Below, in pieces: positions 52,118 to 61,148 of a stretch of DNA of 64,000 nt (position 1 is the stretch's first letter; each line of letters opens with the position of its first letter). This DNA is from Pararhodobacter sp034676075 (lineage in GTDB: Bacteria; Pseudomonadota; Alphaproteobacteria; Rhodobacterales; Rhodobacteraceae), in the NCBI RefSeq assembly GCF_034676075.1, contig NZ_JAUCCQ010000009.1, positions 1 to 64,000 on the forward strand, in the 5' to 3' direction. A program made the position numbers and the translations under genes. Below the pieces are notes generated by a model. That model saw nothing but the letters and a program-made list of their open reading frames with translations, searched no databases and was not told where the DNA came from.

Positions 52118-54841
52118 TCATTCAGCGGGCTGGGCTGCGGTGCCCTGCGGCGTGCGGCCATGTTCGATGTCGTGGAGAAGGCCGCCGGGGCGCGTGTAGA
52201 CCACCCAGGTGATGACGACGCAGATCACGTAGAAGATCAGGAAACCCCACAGCGCCCCAACGGCAGACCCGGTCATCGCGATTGATGTCCCGTAGGCCTT
52301 GGGGATGAAGAAGGCGCCGTAAGCCGCGATGGCCGAGGTGAAGGCCACGATCGCGCCGGACTCCATCGCGATCTGACGCTTGCGCTCTTCAGCACCCAAG
52401 TGCGGCATCAGGCGCGGAATTTCGCGACCCATGATCACCGGGATCATCTGGAAGGTCGACGCGTTGCCGACACCGGTCAGGAAGAAGAGCGCCATGAAGC
52501 AGGCGAAGAAGCCGACGAAGGAGCCCAATCCAAGGAAGCTGATCACACCGAAGGTGGCGACGATCATCAGGGCGAAAGTCCAGAAGGTCACGCGACCGCC
52601 CCCGAACTTGTCCGAGATCCAGCCGGTGGCAGCGCGGCTCAGCGCCCCCACGAGCGGCCCAAGGAACACGTAGTTGAGTGCGTTCACTTCGGGAAAGGCC
52701 AGGCGCGTCAGCAGAGGGAAACCCGCCGAGTAGCCGATGAAGCTGCCGAAGGTGCCGGTGTAGAGGATGCACATCAACCAGTTCTGCTTGCGTCCGAAGA
52801 TCACTGCCTGGTCGGCAAAGCTGGCGCGTGCATCTGCGATGTCGTTCATGCCCAACCAGGCCGCTATGGTCGCTGCGAGGATGAAGGGCACCCAGACGAA
52901 GCCTGCGTTCTGCATCCACAGCTGACCGCCGTCGGACATGGTCTGCGGTTGCCCGCCAAGTGCCCCGAAGACACCCGCCGTGATGACGATGGGCACGAGG
53001 AACTGCATGACCGACACGCCGAGGTTCCCCAGCCCCGCGTTCAGCGCCAGTGCGTTGCCCTTTTCGGCCTTCGGGAAGAAATAGCCGATATTGGCCATCG
53101 ACGAGGCGAAGTTGCCGCCGCCAAAGCCGCACAGAAGGGCCAGGACGAGGAAAATCAGGTAAGGCGTGTCGGGGTTCTGCACCGCATATCCGATGCCCAT
53201 GGCGGGCAGCAGCAGCGAAGCGGTCGACAGCGTCGTCCACAGCCGCCCACCGAAGATCGGCACCATGAAGCTGTAGAAGATGCGGAGCGTTGCGCCCGAC
53301 AGGCCCGGCAAGGCCGCCAGCCAGAACAGCTGTCCCGGGGTGAAGTCGAACCCGATGGCGGGCAAGCGAGCCACGACCACCGACCACACCATCCAGACCG
53401 AGAAGGCCAGCAGAAGCGCCGGGATCGAGATCCACAGGTTCCGGCGTGCAACGGCATGGCCCTTTTCGGCCCAGAATTGTTGGTCCTCCGGCCGCCAGTC
53501 CTCCAGCACGCGCGGCATGGCGGTGCGTTCGGGGTGGTGAATGTCCTGCATCTCGGGCAGTTGCGGCAACTGGTCGAGCACTTCACCATGCGCAGCGCGC
53601 TCCATCGCGCGGATCGACAGGTGCATCCAGGTCAGAGCGATAGCGACCAGCCCGAAGAGCAGCGCAAAGCATGACGTGTAGATGCCCGTGAGATCGAGGA
53701 GAGCGCCGAAGGCGATCGGCAGGACAAAACCGCCAAGGCCCCCGATCATGCCAACAAGACCGCCGACGGCGCCCACATGTTTGGGGTAGTAGACTGGGAT
53801 GTGCTTGAAGACTGCCGCCTTGCCGAGGCTCATGAAGAAGCCCAGAGCGAAGAGCGTGACGATGAAGGGCCAAAGACCCATTTGTGTCGAGAAGGCGATG
53901 GCACCGTCCTTGCCCTGGATGACGTAATCCGTGGGCGGGTAGCTCAGCATGAACAGGAACAGCAGGGAAAAGCCGAAGGTCCAGTACATGACCCTCCGCG
54001 CGCCAAACTTGTCCGACAGCACGCCGCCATAGGCGCGGAACAACGAGGCTGAAAGGCTGAAGGACGCCGCCGCCATCCCAGCGAAGCGCACATCGATGCC
54101 GTAGACGTCGATCAGGTAGTGCGGCATCCACAGCGCCAGCGCGACGAAGGCACCGAACACGAAGAAATAGTAGAGCGAAAAGCGCCAGACCTGGAGGTTC
54201 TTCAATGGCGCGAATTGCTGCGCCAGTGTCGGTGCCTTGGTGCCGGTCTTGCGGCGCTCGACCAGCTCAGGGTCGTCCTTGGCGAGCAGGAAGAACAGCA
54301 CGCCGATGATGGCGAGCCCCGCCGCCCAGACATAGGCCACGCCATGCCAGCCATAGGCGACCATGACGAAGGGAGCGACGAACTTGGTGACCGCGGCGCC
54401 GACGTTGCCCGCACCGAAGATACCCAGCGCGGTCCCTTGGTGGCCGGCGTCATACCAGCGGCTGACATAGGCGACGCCGATGATGAACGATCCGCCCGCG
54501 AGGCCGATGCCAAGGGCCGCGATCAGATACATGATGTAGCTGTCTGCGAGCGTTAGCGCCCATGTGGCCAGCGCCGTCAGGATCATCTGGCTCGAGAACA
54601 CCAGCCGCCCGCCGTATTTTTCGGTCCAGACGCCGAGAAACAGGCGGGTGACCGATCCGGTCAGGATCGGGGTGGCGACCAGCAGGCCGAACTGTGTGTC
54701 ATTCAGGCCAAGCTCGGCCTTGATGGCGACACCGATGATGGAAAAGATCGTCCAGACCGCGAAACAGGCGGTGAAGGCGATCGTGCTCAAGCTCAGGGCG
54801 CGTGTCTGATCGGCGCGTGAGGCTGTGGCTACGGTCTGCAT
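52118..54841 (-). CDS. narK: fused NarK1-NarK2 nitrate/nitrite transporter
   Basis: A 907-residue protein made of two MFS transporters of about 12 spans each. The first half starts SLSTIAFTACFAVWTIFSI and has GLAGGSFIIGVAYVSRWY; the second starts near residue 450 (NLWISIPALLLAFSVWMVWS) with CGFGGGNFASSMANIGYFFP. Both have the nitrate-signature Gly-rich helices. Fused NarK is known in Paracoccus, where the halves act as nitrate/proton symporter and nitrate/nitrite antiporter. ATG 54841 has GGAGA seven bases upstream and begins just inside the FNR-box promoter. Exact transport modes are inferred from the family. Confidence 0.92.
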   Translation of the reverse strand: MQTVATASRADQTRALSLSTIAFTACFAVWTIFSIIGVAIKAELGLNDTQFGLLVATPILTGSVTRLFLGVWTEKYGGRLVFSSQMILTALATWALTLADSYIMYLIAALGIGLAGGSFIIGVAYVSRWYDAGHQGTALGIFGAGNVGAAVTKFVAPFVMVAYGWHGVAYVWAAGLAIIGVLFFLLAKDDPELVERRKTGTKAPTLAQQFAPLKNLQVWRFSLYYFFVFGAFVALALWMPHYLIDVYGIDVRFAGMAAASFSLSASLFRAYGGVLSDKFGARRVMYWTFGFSLLFLFMLSYPPTDYVIQGKDGAIAFSTQMGLWPFIVTLFALGFFMSLGKAAVFKHIPVYYPKHVGAVGGLVGMIGGLGGFVLPIAFGALLDLTGIYTSCFALLFGLVAIALTWMHLSIRAMERAAHGEVLDQLPQLPEMQDIHHPERTAMPRVLEDWRPEDQQFWAEKGHAVARRNLWISIPALLLAFSVWMVWSVVVARLPAIGFDFTPGQLFWLAALPGLSGATLRIFYSFMVPIFGGRLWTTLSTASLLLPAMGIGYAVQNPDTPYLIFLVLALLCGFGGGNFASSMANIGYFFPKAEKGNALALNAGLGNLGVSVMQFLVPIVITAGVFGALGGQPQTMSDGGQLWMQNAGFVWVPFILAATIAAWLGMNDIADARASFADQAVIFGRKQNWLMCILYTGTFGSFIGYSAGFPLLTRLAFPEVNALNYVFLGPLVGALSRAATGWISDKFGGGRVTFWTFALMIVATFGVISFLGLGSFVGFFACFMALFFLTGVGNASTFQMIPVIMGREIPRLMPHLGAEERKRQIAMESGAIVAFTSAIAAYGAFFIPKAYGTSIAMTGSAVGALWGFLIFYVICVVITWVVYTRPGGLLHDIEHGRTPQGTAAQPAE

Positions 54842-54921
54842 GGCGGGTCTCCGGCAAGAATAGCGGTTCACCCCTGTGAGGGGATCACTGCCAGACCTGA
54901 CGCGACGGCGACGCTCGTGAC

Positions 54922-54935
54922 TTGATCTAGATCAC
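54922..54935. promoter_or_regulatory. FNR-type box upstream of narK
   Basis: TTGATCTAGATCAC matches the FNR/DNR consensus TTGAT-N4-ATCAA in nine of ten defined bases. It is 81 bases before the narK start, a plausible activating distance for anaerobic induction of the nar operon. Confidence 0.75.
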
Positions 54936-55035
54936 AAAACCTGGAAAAGGATAACGAAATAAATGGCTTACAGAAATATGTCATCCGGTGCGCGGTCGCA
55001 GATCAAGGCTGCGGTCGCGAAGGTCAACCGACCGG

Positions 55036-55049
55036 TTGACATATATCAA
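55036..55049. promoter_or_regulatory. FNR-type box upstream of the narR-like gene
   Basis: TTGACATATATCAA matches TTGAT-N4-ATCAA in nine of ten bases and ends 48 bases before the GTG start of the regulator. It could serve the regulator's own promoter, or act with the other box on narK. Confidence 0.7.
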
Positions 55050-55097
55050 TTGATTCGGTGACAATTGTTAAGCGCGCGATGTGGGAGGGAGAACGAC

Positions 55098-55796
55098 GTG
55101 CCCGATTCCGAATACCGGGAAATTCGAAAACTCGATCTCTTCGCGCAGATGGCGGATGACAATTTCACATCCTTGATGCGGGGCGCCTATGTGCAGAATT
55201 TTCCTGCACAGATCGAATTGATCACTGAAGGAGAACCGAGCGATTTTCTTCATATCGTCGTTTCGGGCTCGGTCGATCTGTTTTCGTCATGGAACGGTCG
55301 CGAGACCAGCATGGCGACTGTCCGCCCGATATCGACCTTCATTCTTGGCGCGACCATCAAGGAAGCGCCCTATCTGATGTCGGCCCGCACGTTGGAGAAA
55401 AGCCGGATCGCGCTGATCCCCAGCCAGGACGTTCGCGCGATCTTCGACGCCGACGGCAACTTTGCCCGTGCGATCGTCACTGAACTGGCGCAGTGCTATC
55501 GCTCGGTCATCAAGGCGCAAAAAGACCTGAAACTCAGAACGTCGCTCGAGCGGCTCGCGAATTACCTGCTCAGGCAACAAAGGCACGCCGGCGGTGGGGC
55601 TGCGTTCGAGTTGGACTTCGAGAAGCGGCGCCTGGCCTCTGTGCTGGGCATGACACCTGAAAATCTCAGCCGCGCCTTCAAGGGCCTGCAGCCCTATGGC
55701 GTTTCCGTGACCGGCACGCGCATCTCCATCGACAATCAGGCGGACCTTGAGCGCTTTGCGAAACCAAATCCACTGATTGATGACTTTTCAACTTGA
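55098..55796 (+). CDS. Crp/Fnr-family regulator, NarR-like
   Basis: A 232-residue regulator: cNMP-type beta-roll (about 15-125), long dimer helix, and a winged HTH with RRLASVLGMTPENLSRAFKG. The N-terminus has no cysteines, so it lacks the Fnr 4Fe-4S cluster; this suits NarR/DNR/NnrR-type sensors of nitrate/nitrite or NO. In Paracoccus a Cys-less FNR relative, NarR, lies beside narK and controls it, which is the reason for this suggestion. GTG 55098 is chosen for the GGAGGGAGA six bases upstream. It could instead be an NO-responsive DNR. Confidence 0.75.
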   Translation: MPDSEYREIRKLDLFAQMADDNFTSLMRGAYVQNFPAQIELITEGEPSDFLHIVVSGSVDLFSSWNGRETSMATVRPISTFILGATIKEAPYLMSARTLEKSRIALIPSQDVRAIFDADGNFARAIVTELAQCYRSVIKAQKDLKLRTSLERLANYLLRQQRHAGGGAAFELDFEKRRLASVLGMTPENLSRAFKGLQPYGVSVTGTRISIDNQADLERFAKPNPLIDDFST

Positions 55797-55807
55797 GGGA
55801 CTGACAG

Positions 55808-56119
55808 ATGACCAAATCCATGCCCGGCGCCGCCGGAGATCTCGCCGAGGAACACCCCGATGTCTGGAAGGCCTATGCTGCCTTGGGCAAGGCTACAGCC
55901 GAATGCGGCCCGCTGAAGGACCGCGAAAAGCGCCTTGTCAAACTCGCACTCGCGATTGGCGCCGGATCCGAAGGCGCGGTCCATTCCCACACCCGGCGTG
56001 CCAGATCGGAGGGCATTGAGGCTGAGGCGATCATGCAGGTAGCGATGCTGGCCATCGGCCCGCTTGGCCTGCCTCGTGCCGTCGCCGCAAAGACCTGGAT
56101 CGAAGACATCAAGGATTGA
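55808..56119 (+). CDS. carboxymuconolactone decarboxylase-family protein
   Basis: A 103-residue CMD/AhpD-fold protein: PDVWKAYAALGKATAECGPL, then LVKLALAIGAGSEGAVHSHTRRA and a final helix. The usual CxxC of AhpD-type disulfide reductases is absent (it reads GAVHSH), so peroxidase-partner activity is unlikely. The His in VHSH and the acidic residue before it remain. It follows the regulator by 11 bases and may be co-transcribed. Function unknown. Confidence 0.8.
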   Translation: MTKSMPGAAGDLAEEHPDVWKAYAALGKATAECGPLKDREKRLVKLALAIGAGSEGAVHSHTRRARSEGIEAEAIMQVAMLAIGPLGLPRAVAAKTWIEDIKD

Positions 56120-56122
56120 CGT

Positions 56123-56788
56123 TCAGGGAAGCGGGCTGACCCCAAAAAGCAATGGATGCGCCCAGAGCAGCGCCCCGTAAAGCGCAACGCCTGCCGCAAG
56201 CCGTAGGAGAGTGCCCCCCGACAGGGACGCCAAGAGGAGCGGCGCCTCCGCTCCGCGATCAAGCATCCGTTGCCATTCTGGCCCCATCTCGCGGCGTTTG
56301 CGCCGGTCGATCAGTCGGCCTCCCAGCAGCGCGAAGGCGGCGAAGGTACCGAACAGGATCACATGGGCCAGATCTCCGTTGGGCACGACATGGGCCGCCG
56401 CCCAAAGCGCCAACGCCAGAAGCAGCGGGTGACGCGACAAGCGGACGATTCCGGGCCGTGCAGGATCGAACAGATCGTTGCGCGCCCCGCCGAACGAGAA
56501 CGGGTTGGGCCGGCCGATGGACAGCGCGAGGATCAGGCAGACCGGCCCCATGACCGTCAGTGGGACATGGACCTGCCATAGGGCCCAATCCCAAAGGGTA
56601 ACATGCGGTGCGCGACCCGCCGCCCCGATCAACCAGGAAAGTACCGCCAGCGACAGGACAGAATAGGCCAGTGTGAAGCCGGAAGCGCCTAGTCGAGCCT
56701 GAAGCCGAGGCCGCAACGGCGGGCGCACGGGCAAGGAATGCGACAGGAAGAACACGACATAGGCGAGGGCGAACTCGAACCATCCCAT
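56123..56788 (-). CDS. nnrU: NnrU family membrane protein
   Basis: A 221-residue protein with about six spans and the NnrU motifs VFFLSHSLPVRPPLRPRLQA and GIVRLSRHPLLLALALWAAAH (shared with isoprenylcysteine methyltransferase-like proteins). NnrU is needed for normal nitrite/NO respiration in Rhodobacter, with an undefined mechanism. ATG 56788 starts MGWFEFALAYVVFF. It is the last gene of a leftward operon and begins 11 bases after nnrS. Confidence 0.85.
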   Translation of the reverse strand: MGWFEFALAYVVFFLSHSLPVRPPLRPRLQARLGASGFTLAYSVLSLAVLSWLIGAAGRAPHVTLWDWALWQVHVPLTVMGPVCLILALSIGRPNPFSFGGARNDLFDPARPGIVRLSRHPLLLALALWAAAHVVPNGDLAHVILFGTFAAFALLGGRLIDRRKRREMGPEWQRMLDRGAEAPLLLASLSGGTLLRLAAGVALYGALLWAHPLLFGVSPLP

Positions 56789-56799
56789 CGGTGCGCGCC

Positions 56800-58005
56800 T
56801 CAGATCCGCTTGGCGGCGGGCAGACGTAGCAAAAGCCCGCCGTAAATGACCGCAAAGCTGCCGAAGGCGACGATCCACGACAGCCCGGACACCGTGTGCA
56901 ACGGGCTGGAAAATTCGGGCCATACGCCCCCAGCGACCCGCGCGAATACGGACAGGATCAGGGCCAGATAGATCATGACGGTCCCTGCTCCCGCCCGCAG
57001 GTCCTGCCCGGTATGACCAAGCGTGGCGCGTGTCATCACCGCCAGTGTCATCAGGCCGATTGCCCCCGCCATCCAGAAATGCTGCGCGCCCGCCATTCCG
57101 AAGGACCCGGGAGCCAAGATTTCTGCGGCCAATGCCAGGGCCCCCAACGGCACGAAGGCATAGCCTGCGTGCAACACAGTCACCAGCGGCTCGGCAAAGG
57201 TGTGGTGTCCGGCCCAACGGGCCAATCGCAGGGCGTGCAACACGGCTGCCAGCGCAAGCGCCAATCCAGTCAGCGTCCCGAGAGGCAGTGCTACCCACAG
57301 CATAACCGCCACCAAAAGGGTCCCGAGCGCCCCCTTATCGAAGGGCTGCATCGGCGCTGCGGGCAGTACGGCGCTGCGCCGCTTCACCAGCCAGTTACGG
57401 GTGAAGGACGGCACTATTCGGCCGCCGATGACCGCGATCATCATCACGCCCGCGCCCAGGCCTAGTCGCAGGCCGTAACCTTGCGCGGCATACTCGCCTC
57501 GCGCGGCCTCCCAGTGAAACAGCGCGTTACCGAGGGCAAAGACCGCGAGCATCCCCAGCACGATCAGATTGCGCCAGTTCCGGCCCGCCACGATTTCGCG
57601 CCCGATCACCGTGGCCAGTACGACCGGGAAGGCAAGGTCGACCGCCGCCACCAGCAGCCCCGGCAACCCCGCCGAAAAGATCACAGCCACGCGCCCCACG
57701 AGCCACAGAGCCGCCAGTCCGCCCAGCGGCCAGCCGACGATTGGCAGGCGCCCCGTCCAGTTTGGCACCGCAGTCAGGAGAAAGCCCGCGACGACGGCGC
57801 CGAGATAACCGTAGAGGAACTCGTGCGCGTGCCATGACACGGGGTCGAAGGCTGTGGGCAACATCAGGTGCCCTGACAGCATCGGCACCCAAAACACCAT
57901 CGCCAGCACGGCCCAGACCGCCGCACCGAAAAAGAACGGGCGGAACCCGTAGGTCAGGATCGCGGGTCCGGTCCAGGCGCGCATCTGTTCGGCGGTCGAG
58001 GTCAT
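56800..58005 (-). CDS. nnrS: NnrS family membrane protein
   Basis: A 401-residue protein with about twelve spans. Landmarks: LTYGFRPFFFGAAVWAVLAM, WHAHEFLYGYLGAVVAGFLL and MIAVIGGRIVPSFTRNWL. NnrS is a haem/copper membrane protein induced by NO that protects against nitrosative stress. It is placed between ubiV and nnrU. Family call is secure; cofactor content here is by analogy. Confidence 0.9.
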   Translation of the reverse strand: MTSTAEQMRAWTGPAILTYGFRPFFFGAAVWAVLAMVFWVPMLSGHLMLPTAFDPVSWHAHEFLYGYLGAVVAGFLLTAVPNWTGRLPIVGWPLGGLAALWLVGRVAVIFSAGLPGLLVAAVDLAFPVVLATVIGREIVAGRNWRNLIVLGMLAVFALGNALFHWEAARGEYAAQGYGLRLGLGAGVMMIAVIGGRIVPSFTRNWLVKRRSAVLPAAPMQPFDKGALGTLLVAVMLWVALPLGTLTGLALALAAVLHALRLARWAGHHTFAEPLVTVLHAGYAFVPLGALALAAEILAPGSFGMAGAQHFWMAGAIGLMTLAVMTRATLGHTGQDLRAGAGTVMIYLALILSVFARVAGGVWPEFSSPLHTVSGLSWIVAFGSFAVIYGGLLLRLPAAKRI

Positions 58006-58025
58006 TTGTGGCGTCCCTTGCGCGC

Positions 58026-58937
58026 TCAGGCCGGCGCCGCGGCGGCAATGCGGCGGTAGCCCGCCGTGCCATGATAGAAACCGTTGCTCAGGCCCGCATC
58101 CCCGCTCAGCGTCGCAAGGCGGGCATCGGCCTCGCCTGTCGGCCCGCGCCCATCGAGCACATCGCGAAACACCTGCGCCACCGCGACCATGTCCACCGCC
58201 TGTGGCATCAGCCGCAGGTGCGTGACGCCATCGGCAATCAGACGGGCCACTTCGGGGAGCAGGTCGACATAGCTTTCCGACAGGGTCTGGATGCCGTTCA
58301 CCCGCAGGATCGGGCGGTCGTCGCGGGTGCGGAGCGGCATGCCGTCGGGGTCTTCTTCACAGACGAACTGGCAGTTGTCCTTGGTGTGGCCGTGCGCGCG
58401 GGCGTGATAGCACCGCGCTGACACAGCCAGAGACGCGCGGCCGTAAACCTGCACCTCGACACCCAGGCCCAACGCAACTGCTGCCTGCGCCGCGGCTGCA
58501 ATGGCCGGGGCCGGCATCTCGGCCGGTAGGCAGACATGGGTCGCGCCCTGCCCGGCCATCCAGGCTATCGTCGCGTCGTTGTAGGCGTTCATGAAGGGGC
58601 CGATCCGATGCGAACGCTTACCTCGCGCGTAAAGCCCTGCGGCGTTGTTCACCTCCATCTCGGGCGAGACCATCTCGGCGATGTCCTCGGTTGCCTTGCG
58701 CTCGCGTTTCAGCATCACCTCGGCCAGCGTTGACAGGATCACGCGCTTGCCTGCGCGCTCCAACCGCTCGATCGTGGCCGGCAGGTCTGCCTGGTGGAAG
58801 GGCGCGCGCTTGGAGCAAATCACCTCGCCCAGATAAACCTCGTCGACGGGCGCCTCATCCGCGATGCGGGCATAGAAGTCACGCCGTGCATCCGCGGACC
58901 AGTGGTAAGCGATCGGGCCGAGCGTCAGTTTCGTCAT
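58026..58937 (-). CDS. ubiV: UbiV, U32-family protein of O2-independent ubiquinone synthesis
   Basis: A 303-residue U32 protein starting MTKLTLGPIAYHWSADA. Four cysteines that would hold a 4Fe-4S cluster are in place: EVICSKR (Cys41) and CYHARAHGHTKDNCQFVC, with the +13 and +4 spacing of the E. coli protein. UbiU-UbiV hydroxylate ubiquinone precursors without oxygen, allowing ubiquinone synthesis during anaerobic respiration. ATG 58937 has GGTGA upstream; 58952 is an alternative that overlaps ubiU. Confidence 0.9.
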   Translation of the reverse strand: MTKLTLGPIAYHWSADARRDFYARIADEAPVDEVYLGEVICSKRAPFHQADLPATIERLERAGKRVILSTLAEVMLKRERKATEDIAEMVSPEMEVNNAAGLYARGKRSHRIGPFMNAYNDATIAWMAGQGATHVCLPAEMPAPAIAAAAQAAVALGLGVEVQVYGRASLAVSARCYHARAHGHTKDNCQFVCEEDPDGMPLRTRDDRPILRVNGIQTLSESYVDLLPEVARLIADGVTHLRLMPQAVDMVAVAQVFRDVLDGRGPTGEADARLATLSGDAGLSNGFYHGTAGYRRIAAAAPA

Positions 58938-58942
58938 GGTAT

Positions 58943-59941
58943 TCACCGCCATTTCTTTGTCTCGAAGGCGCCCTGGGTCTGCTTCTGCCCCTCGGTCAGG
59001 GCGATCAGGTCGGCGATGTTTGCCTCGCGTCCGGCCTTGATGTCATCCACCGCTGCGCGGAACGCACGCACAACGCCGCGGACATAGCTCTTCGAGCGCT
59101 GACGCCCTTCGATCTTGAAAGCATGCACGCCCGCCTCGATTAATTCGGGCAGGAGCCGCGACAGATTCAGGCTGATCGGTTCCTCGAAGGCGTAGTAGCC
59201 CTCGGGGCGATGGGGCGCGGCGTAGCGGCCCTTGCAGATCGTGGGATAGCCGGCCTTCTCCTCGGGCCCGAACCGGTCGATGGTGAAACCCGCGAGCTGC
59301 GAGGACATCGACCCGTCAGCGTCGCGCACATATTCCACATCTGAGGCGGGCGAGCACACCCCGTCCATGTTCGTGGATTGACCCGTCAGGTAATTGGTCA
59401 GGCTGCATCGCCCTTCCACCATCAGCCCGTGATTGCCGAAGATAAAGGTCTCGATCTCGCAGGGAATCTCGCGGCGGATCTGGCGGATCTCGGGGATTGT
59501 CAGGATGCGCGGCAGGACCACACGCTTTACACCGAAGTTCTCGCAATAGTAGCGGATCGCCTCGGGCGATGAGGCCGCGGCCTGTACCGACAGGTGCAGC
59601 CGGACGCCCGGATACATCCGGGCGATGTAGTCGGCCACGCCCATGTCGGCCACGATGAAGGCATCAACGCCCAAGCGCGCGCCGGTGTCCGCCGCATGTC
59701 GCCAGAGATCGACCTTGCCCGCAGGCGGATAGGTATTCAGCGCCAGCAACACCTTGGTGCCGCGCGCATGGGCATAGGTCACCGCCTCGGCCAGTTCATC
59801 GGGGGTGAAGTTCAGCCCCGGGAAGTTCCGCGCATTGGTCGCATCCTGGAAGCCGCAATAGACCGCATCGGCGCCCGCGTCGACGGCGGTGCGCAGCGCG
59901 GCGGGGGTGCCCGCGGGGCAGATCAGTTCGGCAAGGCTCAT
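58943..59941 (-). CDS. ubiU: UbiU, U32-family protein of O2-independent ubiquinone synthesis
   Basis: A 332-residue U32 protein: AELICPAGTPAALRTAVDAG, FGNHGLMVEGRCSLTNYL, GVCSPAS and GYPTICKGRY. Cys179, Cys196 and Cys236 match three of the four cluster ligands of E. coli UbiU; the fourth position (in FGNHGLM) is Gly172 instead of Cys. It should form a complex with UbiV. The ATG overlaps the ubiT stop. Whether a nearby Cys161 substitutes is unknown. Confidence 0.9.
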   Translation of the reverse strand: MSLAELICPAGTPAALRTAVDAGADAVYCGFQDATNARNFPGLNFTPDELAEAVTYAHARGTKVLLALNTYPPAGKVDLWRHAADTGARLGVDAFIVADMGVADYIARMYPGVRLHLSVQAAASSPEAIRYYCENFGVKRVVLPRILTIPEIRQIRREIPCEIETFIFGNHGLMVEGRCSLTNYLTGQSTNMDGVCSPASDVEYVRDADGSMSSQLAGFTIDRFGPEEKAGYPTICKGRYAAPHRPEGYYAFEEPISLNLSRLLPELIEAGVHAFKIEGRQRSKSYVRGVVRAFRAAVDDIKAGREANIADLIALTEGQKQTQGAFETKKWR

Positions 59942-60465
59942 GCGTATTCCCTCGGTTTGGTGGCATCCGGATAGGCCCGCCGCAACCGTGCGAGAACCGC
60001 CCGTCCGGGTGTCCCGAACATCGCCGACGCCTCCTCGGCCAGCGAGCCGTCCATGTCGTCGAGCGCATTCCTAAGACGAACGACGGCCTCGGTGTCCCCG
60101 CTGATTTCCAGATCGCGCGAGAAGAAGGCCGCATCGCCGTCCTGCTCGGCGTCGATCAGTTCCAGAAGCAGCAAGAACCGCCCGCGGATCGTGGCCCCGA
60201 CCTGCGGCGCCGTATCGCGCGGCACGGCGCGGAAGACGAGCGCCTGCGGGTCGGGGCGGAGATGCAGCGCAAAGGGCAGTTCCACGGGATCGATCAGGAA
60301 GTCAGTCGCCTGGTGCGGTCCGAGCCGCGCGAAGAGAGACGGGTGCCGCGCCGCGACCCGACGGACAACGCGCGTCAGGACCGGTTGCAGCACAAGGCAG
60401 GCAAGCCGCGCGATCGCGCCTTCGCCGGGCCGCAACCGGGCCGTTGGTTCGCTCGTCGGGATCAT
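59938..60465 (-). CDS. ubiT: UbiT, SCP2-domain lipid carrier
   Basis: A 175-residue protein with an SCP2-like domain (about 35-140): FLIDPVELPFALHLRPDPQA and TIRGRFLLLLELIDAEQDGD. UbiT binds prenyl lipids and supports UbiU/UbiV in anaerobic ubiquinone synthesis. The arrangement ubiT-ubiU-ubiV with four-base overlaps is the classic one. The last ~35 residues are a charged tail. Confidence 0.85.
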   Translation of the reverse strand: MIPTSEPTARLRPGEGAIARLACLVLQPVLTRVVRRVAARHPSLFARLGPHQATDFLIDPVELPFALHLRPDPQALVFRAVPRDTAPQVGATIRGRFLLLLELIDAEQDGDAAFFSRDLEISGDTEAVVRLRNALDDMDGSLAEEASAMFGTPGRAVLARLRRAYPDATKPREYA

Positions 60466-61148
60466 GATGGGTCCTTTCGCTCCCCCGATACGCCCTTCTC
60501 CGTCACGATCCTGTCGAGGGGAATGTCATGGGGCTGCGGGTAGATTGTGGTCAGTCGGGCTGCCGCCAGCGCGATGCCGATGGTGACGGGCCGCGGCGAA
60601 AGCGCGGCAAGTGTCCGGTCATAATAGCCGCCGCCCCAGCCGAGCCGGTAACAACCCTCTTCCCAGCCGAGGCAGGGCGCAAGCGCGATATCGGGCACCA
60701 GGACCTCCGCCTCGGGCGGCGGAACGGGGATGTTCCAATAGCCGCGCAGCATACGCATGCCCGGCGTCCATCGTCGGAACACGAGCGGCGCTGCGGGGGT
60801 CTCCACCACCGGCAGCGCGATACGGACGCCCGCCGCGTGAAGATCGGACAGGAACGGGCGCAGATCCGGCTCTCCTCGGATCGGCCAGTAGCCGGCAAGC
60901 ACGGTCTCCCGGAGGGTCCCGCGCGCGGCGAGGACCGTTTCGAGATGACCGCAGATGGAATTGCTCACCTGCGCCCGTCCTGTCTGGCCCAGCCCCTCCC
61001 TAAGGCCGGCCAGTCTTGTCCGCTCGGCCCGGCGCCAGCGCGCGACATCGCGCGCCTGCTGCGCATTCGTGCCAAGCGGATCGAAATAGGTCGGGTCCAC
61101 CTCCGCCGCCATGCAGGGGGGCGAGGCGTAAGTCCCCTGTCCGCTCAT
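60462..61148 (-). CDS. 5-formyltetrahydrofolate cyclo-ligase
   Basis: A 228-residue MTHFS-family enzyme: ARWRRAERTRLAGLREGLGQ near residue 40, VLAGYWPIRGEPDLRPFL and the ATP/folate loop LGWGGGYYDRTLAAL. The extra ~35 N-terminal residues, with MAAEVDPTYFDPLG, precede the usual start region. It converts 5-formyl-THF to 5,10-methenyl-THF. Its place among denitrification genes is often seen but unexplained. ATG 61148 overlaps the DUF2478 stop. Confidence 0.88.
   Translation of the reverse strand: MSGQGTYASPPCMAAEVDPTYFDPLGTNAQQARDVARWRRAERTRLAGLREGLGQTGRAQVSNSICGHLETVLAARGTLRETVLAGYWPIRGEPDLRPFLSDLHAAGVRIALPVVETPAAPLVFRRWTPGMRMLRGYWNIPVPPPEAEVLVPDIALAPCLGWEEGCYRLGWGGGYYDRTLAALSPRPVTIGIALAAARLTTIYPQPHDIPLDRIVTEKGVSGERKDPS

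Noticed and set aside
53583..54131. Leftward reading frames inside narK in other phases
   Set aside because: Arg/Pro-rich shadow translations of a firm membrane-transport gene.
55808..56119. AhpD-type peroxidase partner
   Set aside because: The CxxC pair needed for that chemistry is absent, so only the general CMD family is given.
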